From Allobosea sp. OK403 (GTDB lineage: Bacteria > Pseudomonadota > Alphaproteobacteria > Rhizobiales > Beijerinckiaceae), in contig NZ_FOQV01000008.1 of assembly GCF_900113835.1 (NCBI RefSeq), positions 1 through 64,000 of the forward strand: a DNA stretch of 64,000 nucleotides. The letters are read 5' to 3'. Shown in pieces: positions 34,172 to 42,461 of this stretch. Under the pieces are notes generated by a model. The model ran no database searches, was not told where the DNA came from, and worked only from the letters and a program-made list of their open reading frames with translations. A program made the position numbers and the translations under genes. Position 1 is the first letter of the stretch. Each line of letters starts with the position of its first letter.

Positions 34172-35062
34172 ATGATGCATCTCGGGGCACCGCCCAGGGT
34201 CATTCAAACGACGGTTTTCTCGGCGATGCCGGAGGTATTCCGTCGGCCCCGACAGCGCAGCGCATGGGGCGACGCGAACAAGCCCGGGCAAAGCGTCGAC
34301 AGTTTCATCGAAGGCCCGTGCTTCGACGAGTCAGGCAATCTTCTTGTCGTCGACATCCCCTATGGCCGCATCTTCAGCATTGCGCCGTCGGGCAGTTGGA
34401 GCCTGATCGTCGAGTATGACGGTGAGCCCAACGGGCTGGCGCGGCATCCCGACGGTCGCATTCTGATTGCCGATTATCGAAAAGGGCTGTTGGCCCTCAA
34501 TACTAGGACAGGTCAGATCGATACCGTCTTGGCCCGCCGCAACGCCGAAGGCTTCAAGGGCCTGAATGATGTCATCGTCGGCCCATCCGGCGCGATCTAT
34601 TTCACCGACCAGGGCCAGACCGGCTTGCACGATCCGACGGGACGGGTGTTTCGCCTGAAACCCGACGGGCGGCTGGATTGCCTGCTCTCTAACGGACCCA
34701 GCCCGAACGGGCTGGTGCTCAACCATGACGAGACGGTTCTGTTCGTCGCGATGACACGCGACAACTCGGTCTGGCGTGTTCCCCTGCTGAAGGACGGATC
34801 GACTGCCAAAGTCGGTCGGTTTTGCTCGTTGTTCGGCACCAGTGGGCCCGACGGCCTAGCTCTGGACGAGTCCGGGCGCCTGTTCGTGGCGCATGCTTCG
34901 CTTGGACATGTCTTCGCTTTCGCCTCCAACGGCGAATGCATCGCTCTGTTCAGATCATGTACGGGGCCGACTTGCACGAATGTGACGATCAGCCCGCCCG
35001 GCGAAGCGATCTTCATCACCGAATCGGCCACGGGAACGGTGATGATCGCCGATCTCGCATAA
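34172..35062 (+). CDS. SMP-30/gluconolactonase family hydrolase
   Basis: A 296-residue six-bladed beta-propeller lactonase. Metal and substrate residues are visible as FIEGPCFDESGNLLVVDI (Glu), LNDVIVGPSGAIYFTD (Asn, Asp), GPSPNGLVLN (Asn) and SGPDGLALDESG (Asp). GGAAGGGAG precedes the adjacent ATG codons, and I used the first. It ends the operon, 26 bp after the lyase gene. Lactonases of this family open sugar or aldonate lactones and other cyclic esters. In this setting it would supply the free hydroxy-acid. Confidence 0.88.
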   Translation: MMHLGAPPRVIQTTVFSAMPEVFRRPRQRSAWGDANKPGQSVDSFIEGPCFDESGNLLVVDIPYGRIFSIAPSGSWSLIVEYDGEPNGLARHPDGRILIADYRKGLLALNTRTGQIDTVLARRNAEGFKGLNDVIVGPSGAIYFTDQGQTGLHDPTGRVFRLKPDGRLDCLLSNGPSPNGLVLNHDETVLFVAMTRDNSVWRVPLLKDGSTAKVGRFCSLFGTSGPDGLALDESGRLFVAHASLGHVFAFASNGECIALFRSCTGPTCTNVTISPPGEAIFITESATGTVMIADLA

Positions 35063-35815
35063 ATGGCGTGGCTGCTTCGAAGGGACGAATCTGGGTCCAG
35101 ATTCAGCGCATGACGGGTAGCGTGAGCAATGGCCGGGCAGCACGCCAGTCTACACGAAACGGTCGACGACATGCGCTCGCTGTAGGCGGCTGACGGCGAG
35201 CATCTGCAGCGGACTGGCCGTCGAAGGGAAAGGGCCATCGGCTGCTGGCCCGAAAGCGCCCTCCCGCAGCACGGCCCTGGTGCCGTGGCTTCCTCGGCCG
35301 GAGGTTTTCGAAAGCCGATCTTCCGCCCCGTCCGAACCCGCGCGCACCGACCGGCATCCGAAACCCTCACAGCAGTGGAACTAGGGCTGTTAGACCAAAG
35401 CCGTCATTGAGGTGCCTTCGTCGAGGTGCCGTGAGAGACTGCCTGCAATGTTGTAGAGGATCCGGCAAGCGGAGGCGTCGGCCATCGAAAAGCAACCGAA
35501 GGGGTCGCTCCGGCTCAGGTTTTATCACGTTCCCGTGATAGACTTCCTGCATCTCATCTCGCCATGATCAGGAACCGTTGCGCTCGAACACGGCGGCTGG
35601 GCGGCCAAATCGGCTGTTCTGGGCCAGGAAACCTCGACCCCGGCGGCCCATCACGCGGCGTGATCAGCCGACCCGCCGGCATTGGCTGATCCGCGTATCT
35701 GAGTTTCTAATACCTCCAATGAAATTCGACCGGCACGCTGATCAGCGCGCCGGGATTTCGGCGAGGTGCGTTGGCACTCTCGCCGTCCTTCTTGATCGAA
35801 ACCGGGAGGTTTACG
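35063..35815. other. 753-bp intergenic region
   Basis: No credible gene. Two small palindromes are present: GAATCTGG-GT-CCAGATTC at 35087-35104, just after the lactonase gene with no T-run, and TATCACG-TTCC-CGTGATA at 35523-35540, about 275 bp before the molybdoenzyme operon. No clear sigma-70 or sigma-54 promoter could be fixed. Frames on both strands here have no recognisable homology. Confidence 0.6.
35523..35540. promoter_or_regulatory. Candidate operator TATCACG-TTCC-CGTGATA
   Basis: A 7-bp perfect inverted repeat in otherwise featureless DNA upstream of the molybdoenzyme-sox operon. No regulator gene is adjacent. Confidence 0.35.
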
Positions 35816-36283
35816 GTGGCGAAGCTCAATGTGAATGGCAAGGCGCTGGATGTTCAGGTCGCGGAGGATACGCCGCTGCTGTGGGTCATCCGCGAGCAGA
35901 TCGGCCTGACCGGCACGAAATATGGCTGCGGCGTCGCGCAATGCGGCGCCTGTACCGTCCATATCGATGGCGTCGCGACCCGCAGTTGCTCGGTGCCGGT
36001 CAGCGCGGTGACGGCGGAACAGAAGATCGTCACGATCGAGGGTCTCTCGCCCGATGGCAGGCATCCGGTGCAGCAGGCCTGGATCAAGCACGACGTGCCG
36101 CAATGCGGCTTCTGCCAGAGCGGCATGATCATGGCCACAGTGGCGCTGCTCCAGGCCAACCCCAAGGCGACCGAAGCCGACATCGCCAGCGAGATCACCA
36201 ATATCTGCCGCTGCGGCACCTATGCGCGGGTCAAGACCGCGATCCTCGACGTCGTCGCCGGCGGCACGCTCGGCCGCGGCTGA
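35816..36283 (+). CDS. (2Fe-2S)-binding subunit of a molybdenum hydroxylase (IorA-like)
   Basis: A 155-residue small subunit with two 2Fe-2S clusters. The plant-ferredoxin-type site is CGVAQCGACTVHIDG plus a Cys in TRSCSVP. The second, all-alpha site is CGFCQSGMIM plus NICRCGTYARV. A GTG start was chosen because GGGAGG stands 6 nt before it and it begins at the ferredoxin strand (AKLNVNGKAL). It passes electrons from the molybdopterin subunit encoded next. No FAD subunit gene is present, as in isoquinoline 1-oxidoreductase-type enzymes that donate to cytochromes. It has no signal and probably rides out with the Tat-exported large subunit. Confidence 0.92.
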   Translation: MAKLNVNGKALDVQVAEDTPLLWVIREQIGLTGTKYGCGVAQCGACTVHIDGVATRSCSVPVSAVTAEQKIVTIEGLSPDGRHPVQQAWIKHDVPQCGFCQSGMIMATVALLQANPKATEADIASEITNICRCGTYARVKTAILDVVAGGTLGRG

Positions 36284-36380
36284 GCCTTCGCCAGTTTCGT
36301 ATTCCCCAGCGCGGGGTCGAACGCGGCAGGTCACCAAGGGCTGCCGCATCCCTTGCGCCCATGCAGATTCGGAGGACGAC

Positions 36381-38591
36381 ATGACATCCGCCTCAACCGC
36401 TTCTTCCAAGACCCCTTCGTCGAAGGCTAACCTGTCCCGTCGCAGCCTGCTCGCGGGCTCGGTCGCCGCGGCCGGCGCCTTCAGCTTCGGCTTCGCGATT
36501 CCGTTCGGGAGCGAGGCTCAAGCGCAAGGCGCTACACCCGAGATCAACGCCTGGGTCGTGATCCATCCCGACGACAAGGTGGTGATCCGCATCGTCCGGT
36601 CCGAGATGGGCCAGGGCACGCTGACCGGGCTCGCCCAGCTCGTCGCCGAGGAGCTGAACTGCGACTGGACGAAGGTCACGACCGAATATCCGACACCCGG
36701 CCAGAGCGTCGCCCGCAATCGGGTCTGGGGCAATTTCTCGACCGGCGGCAGCCGCGGCATCCGCGAATCCAACGAATATGTCCGCAAGGGCGGCGCCGCG
36801 GCGCGCATGATGCTGATCCAAGCCGCCGCCAATGAGTGGAAGGTGCCCGCCGCCGAGTGTTCGGCCGAGAAGAGCGTGATCACGCACAAGGCCTCGGGCC
36901 GCTCCCTGCGTTATGGGCAGGTCGCTGCCGCGGCGGCAAAGATCGAGGCGCCCAAGGACGTCGCGTTGAAGGATCCAAAGGACTGGACCATAGCCGGCAA
37001 ACCGTTGCCCCGGCTCGACACCGTCGACAAGACCAACGGCAAGAAGATCTACGGCATGGATCTGAAGATGCCGGGCATGCTCAACGCCGCGATCAAGGAC
37101 TGCCCTGTTTTTGGGGGCAAGGTGAAGAGTTTCGACGCGGCTGCGATCAAGGCCATGCCTGGTGTCCGGCATGTGCTCCCCGTCGGCGACAGCGCTGTCA
37201 CCGTCGTCGCTGAGACTTGGTGGCAGGCCAAGTCGGCTCTCGACGCGCTGCCCATCGTCTGGGACGAGGGCGAGCATGCCAAGGTCTCGAGCGAGAGTAT
37301 CGCGGCCTGGCTCAAGGAAGGGCTCGATGCGCCCGTCGCCGTGGTCGGCAACCAGAATGGCGACGTGAAGGCTGCGATCGCGGCCGCCGCCAAAACCGTC
37401 GAGGCGGTCTACAGCTACCCCTACCAGAACCACGCCACCATGGAGACGATGAACGCCACCGCGGTCTGGACACCCGACCGGTGTGAGGTCTGGACGCCGA
37501 CGCAGAACGGCGAGGCCGCACTGGCCGCGACCGCCGAGGCGGCGGGCCTACCGATCGCCAAATGCGAGGCCTACAAGATCGATCTCGGCGGCGGCTTCGG
37601 CCGGCGCGGCGCCTCGCAGGATTGGGTCCGCCAGGTCGTGGCCATCGCCAAGCAGATCCCCGGCACGCCAGTGAAGCTGATCTGGTCGCGCGAAGAGGAT
37701 ATGACGCATGGCCGCTACCACCCGGTCACGCAGTGCAAGATGGTCGGAGCCTTCGATAAGGACAACAACCTGACCGGATTGCACATGCGTATCTCCGGCC
37801 AATCGATCGTTGCGGGCCTGTTTCCGCAGACGATCCAGAACGGCCGTGATCCCGCCGTCTTTCAGGGTCTCAACGCGCCCGGCCCCGAGGCCTCGATCGG
37901 CTATGGCGTGCCCAATTTGCTGGTCGACCACGCCATGCGCAATCCGCATGTTCCGCCGGGCTTCTGGCGCGGCGTCAATCTGAACCAGAACACGATCTAT
38001 CTCGAATCCTTCATGGACGAGCTGGCGCATTCCGTGGGCAAGGATCCGCTCGAATTCCGCCGCGGCCTGATGAAGAACCATCCCAAGCACCTCGCGGTGC
38101 TCAATGCCGTCGCGGAGAAGGCCGGCTGGGGCAAGCCCTTGCCGGATGGCGTCTTCCGCGGCATCTGCCAGACCATGGGCTTTGGCTCCTATGTCGCGGC
38201 CGTGGCCGAGGTTTCGGTCAGCCCGGCTGGTCAGCTCAAGATCCACCGCATCGTCGCCGCGACCGACCCCGGCCATGCGGTCAATCCGGCGCAGATCGAG
38301 CGCCAGGTCGAGGGCTCCTTCGTCTATGGCCTCTCGGCCTCGCTCTATGGCGAGATCACCATCAAGGACGGCCGTGTCGAGCAGGAGAATTTCGACACTT
38401 ATGAGGTGATGCGGCTGGAGGCGATGCCCGCGGTCGAGACCGTGATCGTGCCGTCCGGCGGCTTCTGGGGCGGTGTCGGCGAACCGACGATCGCGGTTGC
38501 GGCTCCGGCCGTGCTGAACGCGATCTTCGCTGCGACCGGCAAGCGCATCCGCTCGCTGCCGCTGAAGAACGCCGATCTCAAAAAGGCGTGA
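36381..38591 (+). CDS. Molybdopterin-binding subunit of a Tat-exported molybdenum hydroxylase (IorB-like)
   Basis: A 736-residue large subunit of the xanthine oxidase/IorB family. A Tat signal lies at residues 19-50 (SRRSLLAGSVAAAGAFSF), so the enzyme works in the periplasm. Segments include RIVRSEMGQGTLTGLAQLVA, GNFSTGGSRGIRESNEYVRK, LGGGFGRRGASQDWVRQVVA and PPGFWRGVNLNQNTIYLESF. The catalytic glutamate is probably Glu701 in GGFWGGVGEPTIAVAAP near the C-terminus. Members hydroxylate N-heterocycles or oxidise aldehydes with water. Here it precedes soxXYZA on the same strand, 10 bp before soxX. GGAGG precedes its ATG. Confidence 0.92.
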   Translation: MTSASTASSKTPSSKANLSRRSLLAGSVAAAGAFSFGFAIPFGSEAQAQGATPEINAWVVIHPDDKVVIRIVRSEMGQGTLTGLAQLVAEELNCDWTKVTTEYPTPGQSVARNRVWGNFSTGGSRGIRESNEYVRKGGAAARMMLIQAAANEWKVPAAECSAEKSVITHKASGRSLRYGQVAAAAAKIEAPKDVALKDPKDWTIAGKPLPRLDTVDKTNGKKIYGMDLKMPGMLNAAIKDCPVFGGKVKSFDAAAIKAMPGVRHVLPVGDSAVTVVAETWWQAKSALDALPIVWDEGEHAKVSSESIAAWLKEGLDAPVAVVGNQNGDVKAAIAAAAKTVEAVYSYPYQNHATMETMNATAVWTPDRCEVWTPTQNGEAALAATAEAAGLPIAKCEAYKIDLGGGFGRRGASQDWVRQVVAIAKQIPGTPVKLIWSREEDMTHGRYHPVTQCKMVGAFDKDNNLTGLHMRISGQSIVAGLFPQTIQNGRDPAVFQGLNAPGPEASIGYGVPNLLVDHAMRNPHVPPGFWRGVNLNQNTIYLESFMDELAHSVGKDPLEFRRGLMKNHPKHLAVLNAVAEKAGWGKPLPDGVFRGICQTMGFGSYVAAVAEVSVSPAGQLKIHRIVAATDPGHAVNPAQIERQVEGSFVYGLSASLYGEITIKDGRVEQENFDTYEVMRLEAMPAVETVIVPSGGFWGGVGEPTIAVAAPAVLNAIFAATGKRIRSLPLKNADLKKA

Positions 38592-38601
38592 GGCGGCCGA
38601 A

Positions 38602-39048
38602 ATGCTGTGGCGCATGGCGCTTGTCGGGGCCATTCTGGCCGCCGGCGGCGTGATGTCGGTGGCTGCGCTCGAACCTTATACGGTCGTCGGCGACGCGATC
38701 CCGCGTCCGCTCGGCGGCCTTGCCGGGAACGCGACACGCGGCGCGGCGCTGGTGCGCGATCGCGAGCGCGGCAACTGCCTGATCTGCCATCAGGGGGTGG
38801 AGGCTGCCGAGCCCTTCCAGGGCACAATCGGGCCGCCGCTCGCGGGTGTGGGCACGCGCCTCGATGCCGGCCAGATCAGGCTGCGGCTGGTCGATTCCGC
38901 CAGGCTCAACCCGCAGACTGTGATGCCGCCCTATTTCCGGACGGAAAACCTGCATGATGTCGCCCAGCAATATCGGGGCAAGCCGGCCCTCTCGGCCCAG
39001 GAGATCGAGGATGTCGTCAGCTATCTCGCCTCGCTCAAGACATTCTGA
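38602..39048 (+). CDS. soxX: SoxX-type monoheme cytochrome c
   Basis: A 148-residue exported cytochrome. After an N-terminal signal (MALVGAILAAGGVMSVAALE), the single heme site is Cys59-x-x-Cys62-His63 (NCLICHQG). TIGPPLAGVGTRLDAGQIRLR and the methionine in QTVMPPYFRTENL fit SoxX, the partner of SoxA in the complex that attaches sulfur substrates to the SoxY cysteine. It overlaps soxY by 38 nt. A GAGG sequence precedes the ATG. Confidence 0.88.
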   Translation: MLWRMALVGAILAAGGVMSVAALEPYTVVGDAIPRPLGGLAGNATRGAALVRDRERGNCLICHQGVEAAEPFQGTIGPPLAGVGTRLDAGQIRLRLVDSARLNPQTVMPPYFRTENLHDVAQQYRGKPALSAQEIEDVVSYLASLKTF

Positions 39049-39505
39049 GCCCGGCCCTGACCGCCGCAGCGTGCTTGCGGGCGCAACGGCCGGTCTTCTG
39101 GTCGCAGCCTTACCTGCCCGTGCCGCCACCGAACCCTCGCCGGAACTGGCGCAACTGATCGCGCGTATCACCGAGGGTGCGGTGCCGGAGCGTGGCCGCA
39201 TCACGCTCGACATCCCCGCTCTGGTCGAGAACGGCAATTCGGTCGATACGCGGATCGTGGTCGAAAGCCCGATGACGGATGCCGATCATGTCCGCTGGAT
39301 CCACCTGATCGCCGAGAAGAACCCTTTTCCCGACATGGCGCGCTTTCATCTCGGCCCTCGAGCTGGCCGCGCCGAGGTCGCGACCACCTTGCGGCTCGCG
39401 CAATCGCAGAAGGTCACGGCGGTCGCAGCACTCAGCGGCGGCGGCTTCGTCCTGGCGGATGCCGACATCGTCGTGACGTTGAGCGCCTGCATCGACGGCG
39501 GCTGA
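39011..39505 (+). CDS. soxY: SoxY-like sulfur carrier protein with SACIDGG arm
   Basis: A 164-residue SoxY homologue. A Tat signal DRRSVLAGATAGLLVAALPA lies at residues 17-36. The Ig-like domain follows, with GRITLDIPALVENGNSVDTR and TDADHVRWIHLIAEKNPFPD. The C-terminal arm, GGCGG in true SoxY, reads here VTLSACIDGG: the acceptor cysteine (Cys160) remains, but it is preceded by Ser-Ala and followed by Ile-Asp before the Gly-Gly. This resembles the AACIE-arm SoxY relatives that, as I recall, are split from true SoxY. The start is inside soxX (ATG after GATCGAGG). soxZ follows 11 bp later. Confidence 0.87.
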   Translation: MSSAISPRSRHSEPGPDRRSVLAGATAGLLVAALPARAATEPSPELAQLIARITEGAVPERGRITLDIPALVENGNSVDTRIVVESPMTDADHVRWIHLIAEKNPFPDMARFHLGPRAGRAEVATTLRLAQSQKVTAVAALSGGGFVLADADIVVTLSACIDGG

Positions 39506-39516
39506 GGAGAGCTAGG

Positions 39517-39840
39517 ATGACCTTCAACGCCCGCATCACCCTGCCCCCCACAGCCAGCGTCGGCGAGATTGTCGAGATCAAGGTGCTGACCCGCCATCCG
39601 ATGGATCGCGGCGGCCAGTCCGACGGTCGGGGCGGCACGGTGCCGCGCAAGATCCTGAACCGCCTGACCGCGACCTATGCCGGCGAGCCGATCTTCCGGT
39701 TCGACATGCATACGGGCGTCGCCGCCAATCCCTTCGTATCCTTCACGACACGGGCGGTCGCGACCGGAGACATCGTCTTCGAATGGCGCGAGGACGGCGG
39801 CGCGACCTACACGCGAACCGCAAGGCTGACCGTAACGTGA
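39517..39840 (+). CDS. soxZ: SoxZ
   Basis: A 107-residue cytoplasmically made partner of SoxY. SoxYZ leaves the cell as a heterodimer using the SoxY Tat signal. The Ig-like domain is recognisable in ITLPPTASVGEIVEIKVLTR, HPMDRGGQSDGRGGTVPRKI and VAANPFVSFTTRAVATGDIV. GAGGAGA precedes the start. The stop overlaps the soxA GTG start (GTGA). It has no unusual residues that I can see, in contrast to SoxY. Confidence 0.92.
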   Translation: MTFNARITLPPTASVGEIVEIKVLTRHPMDRGGQSDGRGGTVPRKILNRLTATYAGEPIFRFDMHTGVAANPFVSFTTRAVATGDIVFEWREDGGATYTRTARLTVT

Positions 39841-40613
39841 GCGGGCGACAACGGCTGACCCAAGGAGCCTTTGCGCTCGTCCTGGCCGCGCTTGCCGCCG
39901 TCCCGGCCCTGGCGGAGATCAAGTCCGGCACGGAGTTCCTCTCACCCGAGATGCGCCGGCAGCAGGCGGACGAGACCCGCAATCCGGCCTTCTTCTGGGT
40001 CGAGCAGGGCCGCGAGCTGTTCAGCCGCAAGCCGACGCCCGACGGCCAGGCCTGCGTCTCCTGCCATGCCGACCCGCAGCAGAGCCTGCGTGGCGCCGCG
40101 ACGCATTATCCGCAGGTCGATGCGGCGACGGCTAAGCTGCTCAACCTCGAAGGCCGGATCGAGCAATGCCGCGTCGAGCGGCAGCGGCAGCCGGCCTTCG
40201 GCTACGAGAGCCCCGAGCTTCTGGCGATGACCGCCTATCTCGGCTCGCTTTCACGCGGCCTGCCGGTCGACGTGAAGACCAATGGCGCGGCCAGGCCCTA
40301 TTACGAGGCGGGCAAGGCTTTCTTCGAGCGCCGGCAGGGCCAGCTCAACCTGTCCTGCCAGCAATGCCATGACGGCCTTGTCGGCCAGAAGCTGCGCGGC
40401 GACACCGTCAGCCATGGCGCGGGCACGGGTTACCCGGCCTATCGCCTAGAATGGAACGATGTCGGCTCGCTGCACCGGCGCCTGCGCGCCTGCTCGCTCG
40501 GCGTCCGCGCGACGCAGTTCGACTACGGTTCGCCGGAATACCTTGCACTGGAGCTTTACCTGGCCGGACGGGCGAAGGGCCTGCCCGTGGAGACGCCGGG
40601 CATGCGGCGCTAA
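39837..40613 (+). CDS. soxA: SoxA, diheme cytochrome c
   Basis: A 258-residue exported cytochrome. A GTG start overlaps the soxZ stop and opens the signal peptide (TQGAFALVLAALAAVPALA). Heme 1 is at Cys73-x-x-Cys76-His77 (CVSCH), heme 2 at Cys174-x-x-Cys177-His178 (CQQCH). The active-site cysteine ligand is Cys219 in HRRLRACSLGVRA. SoxAX joins the reduced sulfur substrate to the SoxY cysteine. All catalytic elements are intact, so this is a working SoxA. A relic of a second copy of its last 50 codons lies near 56.1 kb. Confidence 0.92.
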   Translation: MSGRQRLTQGAFALVLAALAAVPALAEIKSGTEFLSPEMRRQQADETRNPAFFWVEQGRELFSRKPTPDGQACVSCHADPQQSLRGAATHYPQVDAATAKLLNLEGRIEQCRVERQRQPAFGYESPELLAMTAYLGSLSRGLPVDVKTNGAARPYYEAGKAFFERRQGQLNLSCQQCHDGLVGQKLRGDTVSHGAGTGYPAYRLEWNDVGSLHRRLRACSLGVRATQFDYGSPEYLALELYLAGRAKGLPVETPGMRR

Positions 40614-40670
40614 AGACCATCCCACCCCCAATCGATCTGATCTTCCGTCATTGCGAGCATGAGCCGAAGC

Positions 40671-41075
40671 TCAGAGCTTCTTGCCGTCCTTGTCGAACTG
40701 CTTGAGATAGGCAGCGAGGTCCTTGATCTCCTGCTCGTTCTTGATGCCGGCGAAGATCATCTTGGTGCCGGGCATCTTCGCCTTCGGGTCCTTGATGTAG
40801 TCGGCGAAGGCCGCATCGTCCCAGGTCAGGCCGGCAGCCTTGTTGGCCGGGGAATAGCTGTAGCCCTCGACCGAGCCGGAGGACCGGCCGAACAACCCAT
40901 TCAGCACCGGGCCGATCGTGTTCTTCGCGGTTTCGCCGAGCTGGTGGCATGCGCGGCACTTATTGAACGAGCGCTCGCCGGCCGAGGCGTCCTGGGCATG
41001 GGCGGAGGTCCCGAGCAGCAGCGCTGCGGCGAGGATCGAGGCGCTGGCGAGCATGGCTTTCAATATCGTCATCAT
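40671..41075 (-). CDS. Small class I cytochrome c (c2/c550-like)
   Basis: A 134-residue periplasmic electron carrier. Signal peptide MMTILKAMLASASILAAALL, heme site Cys40-x-x-Cys43-His44 (KCRACHQLG) and the axial methionine in PKAKMPGTKMIFAG. AAGGAAC precedes the doubled ATG. It lies 89 bp after fccB on the same strand and faces soxA. It is likely the electron acceptor for the molybdoenzyme, SoxAX or flavocytochrome c, feeding a terminal oxidase. Confidence 0.9.
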   Translation of the reverse strand: MMTILKAMLASASILAAALLLGTSAHAQDASAGERSFNKCRACHQLGETAKNTIGPVLNGLFGRSSGSVEGYSYSPANKAAGLTWDDAAFADYIKDPKAKMPGTKMIFAGIKNEQEIKDLAAYLKQFDKDGKKL

Positions 41076-41164
41076 CTGTTCCTTGTCGGCGGCATGGAGC
41101 CGCGAAAAGCGGCGTGGCAGTCGATCGGCTTTGAATGCGGGGCCCCGGCCTCGCAGGGCGGCCG

Positions 41165-42442
41165 TCACGTGAACATGTCGGCGCAGATGGCGTCGTACCA
41201 GGCGATGTTCTCGGCCTGGGTCTGCCGGCGGATCTCGGTACTTTCGCCCGGCTGCGAGATGAAGGTCTCGACCGCGGCAATGCGGCCGTCCTTGGGCTCG
41301 TAGCGACCGCCGACCTTAATGGCGTCGTCGGTGTCGACGAGGCTCCAGCAGGTGTTGAGATAGCGCGCCGGAAAGGTCGGAGCGCCAACGAGTTCGCCGC
41401 GCAGGATCATCGCCGCGACCTTGGCCTGGTTGTTGGCGGAGAAGGCCGATTTCGGCATGTCGCCGGCATTGCAGGCATCGCCGAGCACGACGATGTTGGC
41501 ATCCGCCACGGACTTCATCGTCGCGGGATCGATGGCGCAATAGCCGCCAGCCGGAGCGAGCCCGGCATCGCGCGCGATCGCGCCGGCCATCTGGGCCGGA
41601 ATGACGTTGACGAAGGCGCAGTTCTCGTAGGTCTCGAAGCCGGTGACGACGGTTTCTGTCTTCGGATCGACCGATTTGATGCCGTCATGCACCTTGGGCC
41701 CGAGCCATTCGATCATTGCGCCATAGCGCTTCTCCCAATCGGGCATGAACACGCCCTGCTTGGAGAAGCTCTCCTTGGGATCGAGGATGACGATGCGGGC
41801 CTTGCTGCGGCCTGTCGCCATCAGCACATGCGCGAACATCGAGGCGCGCTCATAGGGACCGGGCGGGCAGCGATAAGGGTTCGGCGGTGCGATCATCACG
41901 ATGGTGCCGCCGTCGGGTACGGCGTCGAGCCTCTCGCGGATCAACTGCGTCTGCCGGCCGGGCTTCCAGCCATGTGGCATCACCTCCTCAGCTTCCTTCG
42001 ACCAGCCGGGCACGGAATCATATTTCAGGTCGATACCCGGCGAGAGCACGAGCCGGTCGTAAGGCAGGCGCCGGCCATCGGCGAGCACCACCTCCTTACG
42101 ATCTCGGTCGACCTGCATGGCGCGGCTGCGGGCGAGCGCGATGCCATAGGCCGAGGCCAGCGCGTCGTAGCGATGAACGATCTCATCGTATGTCTTGAAA
42201 CCGCCGATATAGAGGTTGGAGTGGAAACAGGTCTGGTAGGTCTCGTTCTCCTCGACCAACGTCACGGCGATCGCGCCGTTGCTGTCCCTGGCTAGATATT
42301 TTGCCGCCGTGGCGCCTCCTGGACCGCCCCCGACGACGACGACGCGCGCCTTGGCCTGACCAAGGACTGCAGGTGCACCGATCGAGCTCGCAGCCAGCAG
42401 CGCGACCGAGCCGGCTGTCACATTGCGTCGCGTGAGTTTCAT
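41165..42442 (-). CDS. fccB: Flavocytochrome c sulfide dehydrogenase, FAD subunit
   Basis: A 425-residue periplasmic flavoprotein (also called SoxF) that oxidises sulfide to sulfur or polysulfide. A Tat signal (TRRNVTAGSVALLAAS) leads, then the FAD motif VVVVGGGPGGATAAKYL. ETYQTCFHSN holds the cysteine that binds FAD covalently in FccB, and RCPPGPYERA and RYLNTCWSLV hold the redox cysteines. GGAGG precedes the ATG. It is 19 bp downstream of the fccA-like gene and in the same operon. Confidence 0.9.
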   Translation of the reverse strand: MKLTRRNVTAGSVALLAASSIGAPAVLGQAKARVVVVGGGPGGATAAKYLARDSNGAIAVTLVEENETYQTCFHSNLYIGGFKTYDEIVHRYDALASAYGIALARSRAMQVDRDRKEVVLADGRRLPYDRLVLSPGIDLKYDSVPGWSKEAEEVMPHGWKPGRQTQLIRERLDAVPDGGTIVMIAPPNPYRCPPGPYERASMFAHVLMATGRSKARIVILDPKESFSKQGVFMPDWEKRYGAMIEWLGPKVHDGIKSVDPKTETVVTGFETYENCAFVNVIPAQMAGAIARDAGLAPAGGYCAIDPATMKSVADANIVVLGDACNAGDMPKSAFSANNQAKVAAMILRGELVGAPTFPARYLNTCWSLVDTDDAIKVGGRYEPKDGRIAAVETFISQPGESTEIRRQTQAENIAWYDAICADMFT

Positions 42443-42461
42443 CAGCGCATCCTCCACAGGT

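Noticed and set aside
34597..35370. Leftward 257-codon frame overlapping the lactonase gene end
   Set aside because: Arg/Ser/Pro-rich with no homology, and more than half of it is antisense to the lactonase gene.
35771..35790. TTGGCAC before the molybdoenzyme operon as a sigma-54 promoter
   Set aside because: The -24-like half is present, but the expected TTGC[A/T] half at -12 is missing.
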